Shown here: positions 4,370-5,973 of the stretch, one piece after another | Position numbering within the stretch: the first letter of the stretch is position 1 | Layout of the letters: each line of letters opens with the position of its first letter | NCBI GenBank assembly: GCA_964383915.1 | Contig: CAYLJE010000146.1 | Span: forward strand, 1-5,973 | Source of the DNA: DRPN01 sp964383915 | GTDB lineage: Bacteria; Bacteroidota; Bacteroidia; Bacteroidales; VadinHA17 | Direction of reading: 5' to 3' | DNA: 5,973 nt | Made by a program: the position numbers and the translations under genes | The notes under the pieces: model-generated | Told to the model about the DNA's origin: nothing | The model's database searches: none | What the model saw: only the letters and a program-made list of their open reading frames with translations

Positions 4370-5887
4370 TTAAAAATAATATCTGAGCCCGGCATTTAAA
4401 CCCATGGCATAAGGATAAGATTTGACGGGTGCCTGGTTATTCAATGTTGTCAGAGAAATACGCAGGGTAGGATTGATAATTATGCTCATATTTTTATTTA
4501 TTGCTTGTCTTAGCCCGAGGCCAAACATCATATTTACATTATACGGATGTAGTTTTTGAATATCCTCCATCTGGAAATCAAAGTTTCCAGAATAATCTAT
4601 AGCCTGCATTTGAAAGTCTTTACCTATAAGGAAACTCATATCCATACCTATATTTAAAAATACGGCGGATGTAAGATCATATTCTACACTGAGAGGAATA
4701 CTGAGATAAGTAAATCTCATTTTGGAATTTAATAGAGCATTCTGTAATAAGGTGTCAGACATATATGCTTTAAAGTTCAGAATACCTGCAGATGTGTATA
4801 ACCAACTATAATTCTGATCATAATTAATATATCCGGCTTGTGTTTTGAAGTTATAGAAGTAGTTAAAGTAATAGAATCCCGGTTTAATCCTAAATTTTGG
4901 AAAGATGCTGTATGTGAATAATGCTCCTGCAGAATAGGTTAGATTTCCCTGGTCTCTGTTGTTAAAATATGATTTACCATAAGTGGGTATGGAAAATGCC
5001 TTGTTCTCAGCTAAAATTCTGTATGAATAGGCAGGACTTAAATAAAGTGTAAAAGAAAATCTTCTGTTGGGAGTGTGTGCCTGATATCCTTTCAAAGGAG
5101 TCTCGGATTTCAGAATGCCTGATAAGAAGCCTCTGCCAGCTGTTACTTTAATCCCGGGAGGAATTACTGTCTCGGAGTAAATAATACTTAAAGGTTCTCG
5201 GTGCTCCGGATTAAATATGTGGAGGGGTACAGTGTGAAGCTTCTCTCTCTTTTGATTTACTACCCTTGCGTGTTTTTTATTTTTGTCTTCAAAATCTTTT
5301 AAACGTATTTTGTCATGTAAAACCATATGCTCATTGGAGCTTAGGCCAGCCACCTGCCTCATTGAAGACACAGATAGTTTATCTATGGTCTCTCGTTGGT
5401 GCAATATCTCCGGTGATACGTTGGAATAAGCATTGGTAACAGAAGGATTATTTACTTGTGTGGATCCCTGACCTACTGTATTTACCAGTGGATTTAAATC
5501 TGTCGGGATAGAGGATAATTTAGATGTGTCTGTGAATACAGACTGATCAGATTTTTTAAAAACGGATTTATCCTGTTTTGGTAAGTTGTTCTGCTGCAGG
5601 TTGTGTAAATTTTCCTCTGTCCTGCTGTTTCCCGATAATTCGATGCTTTGAATATCCTTCCCCGACGTTCTGACTTCATAGTAAATCAAAGTACCGGCAA
5701 GAGCTGCAGCAAGGAGAACGACAGCAATCTTCAGATTACGTATCTGACGCAGGATATAGACCGAATTATTTCCTGATAGATGTGCATTGATTTTTTCCCA
5801 CATCTTATCATCGGGAGATAATTTATGGTTATCATATTTTTTTCTTATCCCGGAATCGAACCATTTATCTTCAAAAGAATTGCTCAT
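4370..5887 (-). CDS. Trans-envelope protein: cytoplasmic N-terminus, one helix, linker, outer-membrane barrel
   Basis: This 505-residue protein has no signal peptide. Residues 1-50 are polar and charged, with a DKMWEKI segment (27-33) like the PxxxWxxI pattern seen at the start of many Bacteroidota proteins encoded beside ECF sigma factors. A single hydrophobic helix spans about 51-70 (LKIAVVLLAAALAGTLIYY); Arg47, Arg50 and Lys53 in front of it predict the N-terminus stays in the cytoplasm. Residues 71-275 form a polar linker rich in S, N, Q and K, probably disordered. From about 276 to the end come amphipathic aromatic strands (FSFTLYLSPAYSYR, FRIKPGFYYFNYFYNF, YLSIPLSVEYDL, MMFGLGLR), ending AGLRYYF with a C-terminal Phe as in outer-membrane barrels (OMP_b-brl_2-like). 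It starts six bases after a sigma-factor stop. The likely role is an anti-sigma or sensor partner, which is inferred. It could also be a barrel protein with only structural duties. Confidence 0.85.
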   Translation of the reverse strand: MSNSFEDKWFDSGIRKKYDNHKLSPDDKMWEKINAHLSGNNSVYILRQIRNLKIAVVLLAAALAGTLIYYEVRTSGKDIQSIELSGNSRTEENLHNLQQNNLPKQDKSVFKKSDQSVFTDTSKLSSIPTDLNPLVNTVGQGSTQVNNPSVTNAYSNVSPEILHQRETIDKLSVSSMRQVAGLSSNEHMVLHDKIRLKDFEDKNKKHARVVNQKREKLHTVPLHIFNPEHREPLSIIYSETVIPPGIKVTAGRGFLSGILKSETPLKGYQAHTPNRRFSFTLYLSPAYSYRILAENKAFSIPTYGKSYFNNRDQGNLTYSAGALFTYSIFPKFRIKPGFYYFNYFYNFKTQAGYINYDQNYSWLYTSAGILNFKAYMSDTLLQNALLNSKMRFTYLSIPLSVEYDLTSAVFLNIGMDMSFLIGKDFQMQAIDYSGNFDFQMEDIQKLHPYNVNMMFGLGLRQAINKNMSIIINPTLRISLTTLNNQAPVKSYPYAMGLNAGLRYYF

Positions 5888-5893
5888 AGATTA

Positions 5894-5973
5894 TCAGCCG
5901 TATTTTTTATTGTTTTTCAATTGTCTGATTCTGGCTTGTAACATTTTCCTGGCATCATGCAGATTGGATTTTG
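5894..5973 (-). CDS. ECF-type sigma factor, C-terminal end only
   Basis: The frame entering from the right edge encodes 25 residues and ends TGA (5896-5894), with a second in-frame stop, TAA, directly after it. It contains SNLHDARKMLQARI, which matches the end of sigma region 4.2 in Bacteroidota ECF sigma factors, where the recognition helix is followed by KSNLHxARKxL. A basic tail (QLKNNKKYG) follows. The other two frames of this stretch are stopped. It belongs to the same transcript as the barrel protein, with six bases between stop and start. Regions 2 and the rest of 4 lie outside the window, so the subgroup cannot be judged. Confidence 0.85.
   Translation of the reverse strand, partial: KSNLHDARKMLQARIRQLKNNKKYG

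Noticed and set aside
5494..5679. Minus-strand 61-residue frame inside the barrel gene
   Set aside because: It is out of frame with the real gene, within its linker region, and shows no domain or start signal.

Overview
The window looks like a chromosomal segment of a Bacteroidota bacterium, possibly Marinilabiliales/Prolixibacteraceae-like, though I cannot place it more closely. The case rests on several signs: AT-rich intergenic DNA, no clear Shine-Dalgarno sequences, promoter boxes of the Bacteroidota TAnnTTTG type, an ECF sigma factor followed by an outer-membrane barrel gene, a long Bacteroidota-type PagL-like acyloxyacyl hydrolase, a PepSY-like secreted protein, and GC-rich intergenic palindromes. 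Every gene I can support is on the minus strand, so transcription runs from high to low coordinates.

Layout in the direction of transcription. (1) 5973-5894 is the last 25 codons of an ECF-type sigma factor. (2) Six bases later, 5887-4370 encodes a 505-residue protein with a short cytoplasmic N-terminus, one inner-membrane helix, a periplasmic linker of about 205 residues and a C-terminal outer-membrane beta-barrel. It is probably the sigma factor's partner. (3) 4369-3998 is non-coding and holds a cluster of four GC-rich palindromes (4151-4325). (4) 3997-3185 is a lipoprotein with an acidic low-complexity insert, followed by a strong intrinsic terminator (3154-3118). (5) 3098-1893 is a PagL-like lipid A deacylase/acyloxyacyl hydrolase. 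(6) 1796-1062 and 1061-609 are a GT2 glycosyltransferase and a four-helix membrane protein with no gap between them, behind a recognisable promoter. (7) 522-1 is a PepSY-like periplasmic protein with its own promoter. Its reading frame runs without a stop through a REP-like palindrome (20-44) and out of the window.

The shared theme is the cell envelope: sensing (sigma factor and barrel), lipid A modification (PagL-like), glycan or lipid glycosylation (GT2 and its membrane partner), and exported proteins of unknown role. The most unusual items are the barrel protein, which appears to be anchored in both membranes as one chain, and the palindrome cluster, where two hairpins compete for the same four bases. 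Two upstream starts were rejected: a TTG at 3119 lying in a terminator T-tract, and an ATG at 4045 that would bury a lipoprotein signal. No tRNA, rRNA, CRISPR array, transposase gene or integrase was found.
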